6,903 nucleotides of DNA from the NCBI GenBank assembly GCA_014728185.1, contig WJMB01000245.1, positions 1 through 6,903 on the forward strand, written 5' to 3'. This stretch comes from Candidatus Coatesiibacteriota bacterium. Its GTDB lineage: Bacteria > RBG-13-66-14. This document shows, piece by piece, positions 5,995 to 6,903 of this stretch. The position numbers were made by a program, and so were the translations under genes. Within the stretch, counting starts at the first letter, position 1. The number at the start of each line of letters is the position of its first letter. Under the pieces are notes generated by a model. The model made no database searches and was not told the origin of the DNA. It worked only from the letters and a program-made list of their open reading frames with translations.

Positions 5995-6599
5995 TCCCCG
6001 GCCCCCTTCGCGTTCTCGACGGCGACATCTTCGCCGCGTTCGAGTCGGGCCACGCGCTCCATGATCCGGCGTATCTTCTTGCGGGCCGAGCGGGAGGCAC
6101 GGTCCGGGAAGGGCTTCATCTTGCCGTTGAAGACCAGGGAGGGCAGCCGGGTGATGTGGTTGAAGAAGTCGCCCGAGGAGATGTTGTAGAACAGGCCGAC
6201 CTCGAGCTCGAAGACGCGGCCGTGGCGGCGCATCGTGCCCAGGAAGCGGTCGTTGAAGACCCGGGGGGCCGACTCGGGCGGGCTGATGCCGCTCATCCGG
6301 GCGCACTGGCGCAGGGCGTCCATCACGTCGGCCACCGAGACCCCCTTGGGACAGCGGGTGTAGCAGGTTTCGCAACTGGCGCAGACCCAGGGTGTGTTGA
6401 GCTCGAGCAGTTCCTCACCGGCGCCTAGCTGCAAACGGCGGATGACCCGCTGGGGTCCCAGCTCCATGGTGAAGGCCGTCGGACAGCCGGCGGTGCAGCA
6501 ACCGCACTGATAGCACTCGGCCAGGCGCTGGCCCGAGAGCTCCTCGACGCGGACGCGCAGCTCGTCGGCGGCGCCCAGCCTGGTCAGATCGAGCTCCAT
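5991..6599 (-). CDS. hdrC: Heterodisulfide reductase subunit C (two-cluster ferredoxin-like subunit)
   Basis: A 202-residue protein. Two classical [4Fe-4S] motifs relay electrons from HdrA to HdrB: C29, C32, C35, C39 (CYQCGCCTAGCP, with an extra C34) and C73, C76, C79, C83 (CASCETCYTRCP). The conserved HdrC segment continues through FNDRFLGTMRRHGRVFELEVG to about residue 150, followed by a basic, helical tail. The start is ATG 6599, giving MELDLTRL, with AGGAAGG 5 bases upstream; a TTG at 6644 in the same frame would place the start inside a palindrome and lacks support. It is the first gene of the hdrCB pair. The overlapping palindrome and tandem 12-mer in the leader suggest that its expression is controlled near the ribosome binding site. 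Confidence 0.96.
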   Translation of the reverse strand: MELDLTRLGAADELRVRVEELSGQRLAECYQCGCCTAGCPTAFTMELGPQRVIRRLQLGAGEELLELNTPWVCASCETCYTRCPKGVSVADVMDALRQCARMSGISPPESAPRVFNDRFLGTMRRHGRVFELEVGLFYNISSGDFFNHITRLPSLVFNGKMKPFPDRASRSARKKIRRIMERVARLERGEDVAVENAKGAGE

Positions 6600-6604
6600 C
6601 TGGT

Positions 6605-6644
6605 CCTTCCTGTTGTCAACCCTGTTGTTAACGATGGTCAACAA
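6605..6644 (-). promoter_or_regulatory. Candidate operator overlapping the hdrC ribosome binding site
   Basis: TTGTTAAC (6625-6632) and GTCAACAA (6637-6644) form a 20-base palindrome with one arm mismatch and a 4-base centre. Beside it the 12-mers CCTGTTGTCAAC (6609-6620) and CCTGTTGTTAAC (6621-6632) are tandem copies with one mismatch, giving three GTTG-type half-sites in 36 bases. The proximal copy runs into the AGGAAGG ribosome binding site (6605-6611). The sequence resembles sites of the NADH-sensing repressor Rex (TTGTTAA-N4-TTAACAA), but the spacing is 6 instead of 4, so the regulator is not assigned. Confidence 0.5.
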
Positions 6645-6903
6645 GATTCAGCGAGGGCTGGCGTAGTTCAGCGCAGGCATCGATCCCGACGAATCCATTG
6701 CCGTCCGCCCCAGGCCGATAGAGCAAGCCTGCTGATCCTCACAGCATCCTGGGAACTGCAGACGGTCTTGCTATTCATAAGCCCCTGGGTTGCAATGGAG
6801 AGTGACGAGTCCGTCACATGGCTCGAAGGTCGTTGAACGCGGACGACGCGCGCCTGTTCTATCAGTAGTCGATGGGCGGTTGTCGAGTAGTATCGCAAAA
6901 GCC
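6645..6903. other. Non-coding leader upstream of hdrC
   Basis: About 260 bases up to the right edge without a convincing gene. A 76-codon minus-strand frame spans most of it, but it begins at TTG and has no recognisable motif. The base composition is less GC-rich than the genes. A 16-base palindrome, GTGACG-agtc-CGTCAC, lies at 6802-6817. The hdrCB promoter should be in this stretch, but I see no clear -35/-10 pair. Confidence 0.5.
6802..6817. promoter_or_regulatory. Palindrome GTGACG-N4-CGTCAC upstream of hdrC
   Basis: Perfect 6-base arms with a 4-base centre, about 200 bases upstream of the hdrC start. The GTGA...TCAC ends recall CRP/FNR-family sites, but the half-site spacing (8 between GTGA and TCAC) is two longer than the usual 6. 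It could be an operator for hdrCB or for a gene beyond the right edge. Confidence 0.3.

Noticed and set aside
5086..6189. Plus-strand 367-codon open frame opposite hdrB and hdrC
   Set aside because: Shadow frame caused by high GC at third positions; the opposite strand has complete HdrB and HdrC motifs with overlapping start and stop, and this frame shows no family features.
6668..6898. Minus-strand 76-codon frame upstream of hdrC
   Set aside because: TTG start, no motif, composition unlike the neighbouring genes; more likely untranslated leader.

Overview
This GC-rich window reads almost entirely on the minus strand. It carries the core subunits of a soluble heterodisulfide reductase (Hdr)-type electron-bifurcating complex. 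The strict use of Fe-S and flavin modules points to an anaerobe. Two exported proteins with TonB C-terminal domains suggest a diderm bacterium rather than a methanogenic archaeon. I cannot name the phylum; an uncultured anaerobic bacterial lineage is plausible, but that is inference.

In transcription order (right to left) the layout is: a non-coding leader with palindromic and tandem-repeat sequence (6600-6903); hdrC (5991-6599); hdrB (5125-5994, ATGA overlap with hdrC); a small exported TonB_C protein (4508-4909); a promoter-like site; a second exported TonB_C protein (3914-4336); a 171-base gap with a weak terminator and a strong hairpin; a two-helix DUF202-type membrane protein (3332-3742) whose 3' end overlaps the start of hdrA by 8 bases; hdrA (1294-3339); a 473-base non-coding gap holding a 21-base perfect inverted repeat (1144-1222); mvhD (338-820, TTG start); and the 5' end of a radical SAM gene that runs off the left edge (1-310). 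The radical SAM fragment is an open frame cut by the window edge, and I recovered it by reading the minus strand by hand.

From the known families, HdrA carries FAD and several [4Fe-4S] clusters and is the site of flavin-based electron bifurcation. HdrC relays electrons to HdrB, whose two CCG domains hold the non-cubane clusters that reduce a disulfide-type acceptor. MvhD is the [2Fe-2S] adaptor through which a hydrogenase or formate dehydrogenase usually feeds HdrA. No hydrogenase, formate dehydrogenase or other electron-input enzyme lies in the window, so donor and acceptor are unknown.

The most unusual points are: the hdr set is split into hdrCB and hdrA-mvhD by two exported TonB_C proteins and a membrane protein; the DUF202 protein has an Arg-led heptad repeat encoded by 21-base DNA repeats and is translationally linked to hdrA; there is a large structured inverted repeat between hdrA and mvhD; and there is a palindrome plus tandem 12-mer at the hdrC ribosome binding site that could be a redox operator.
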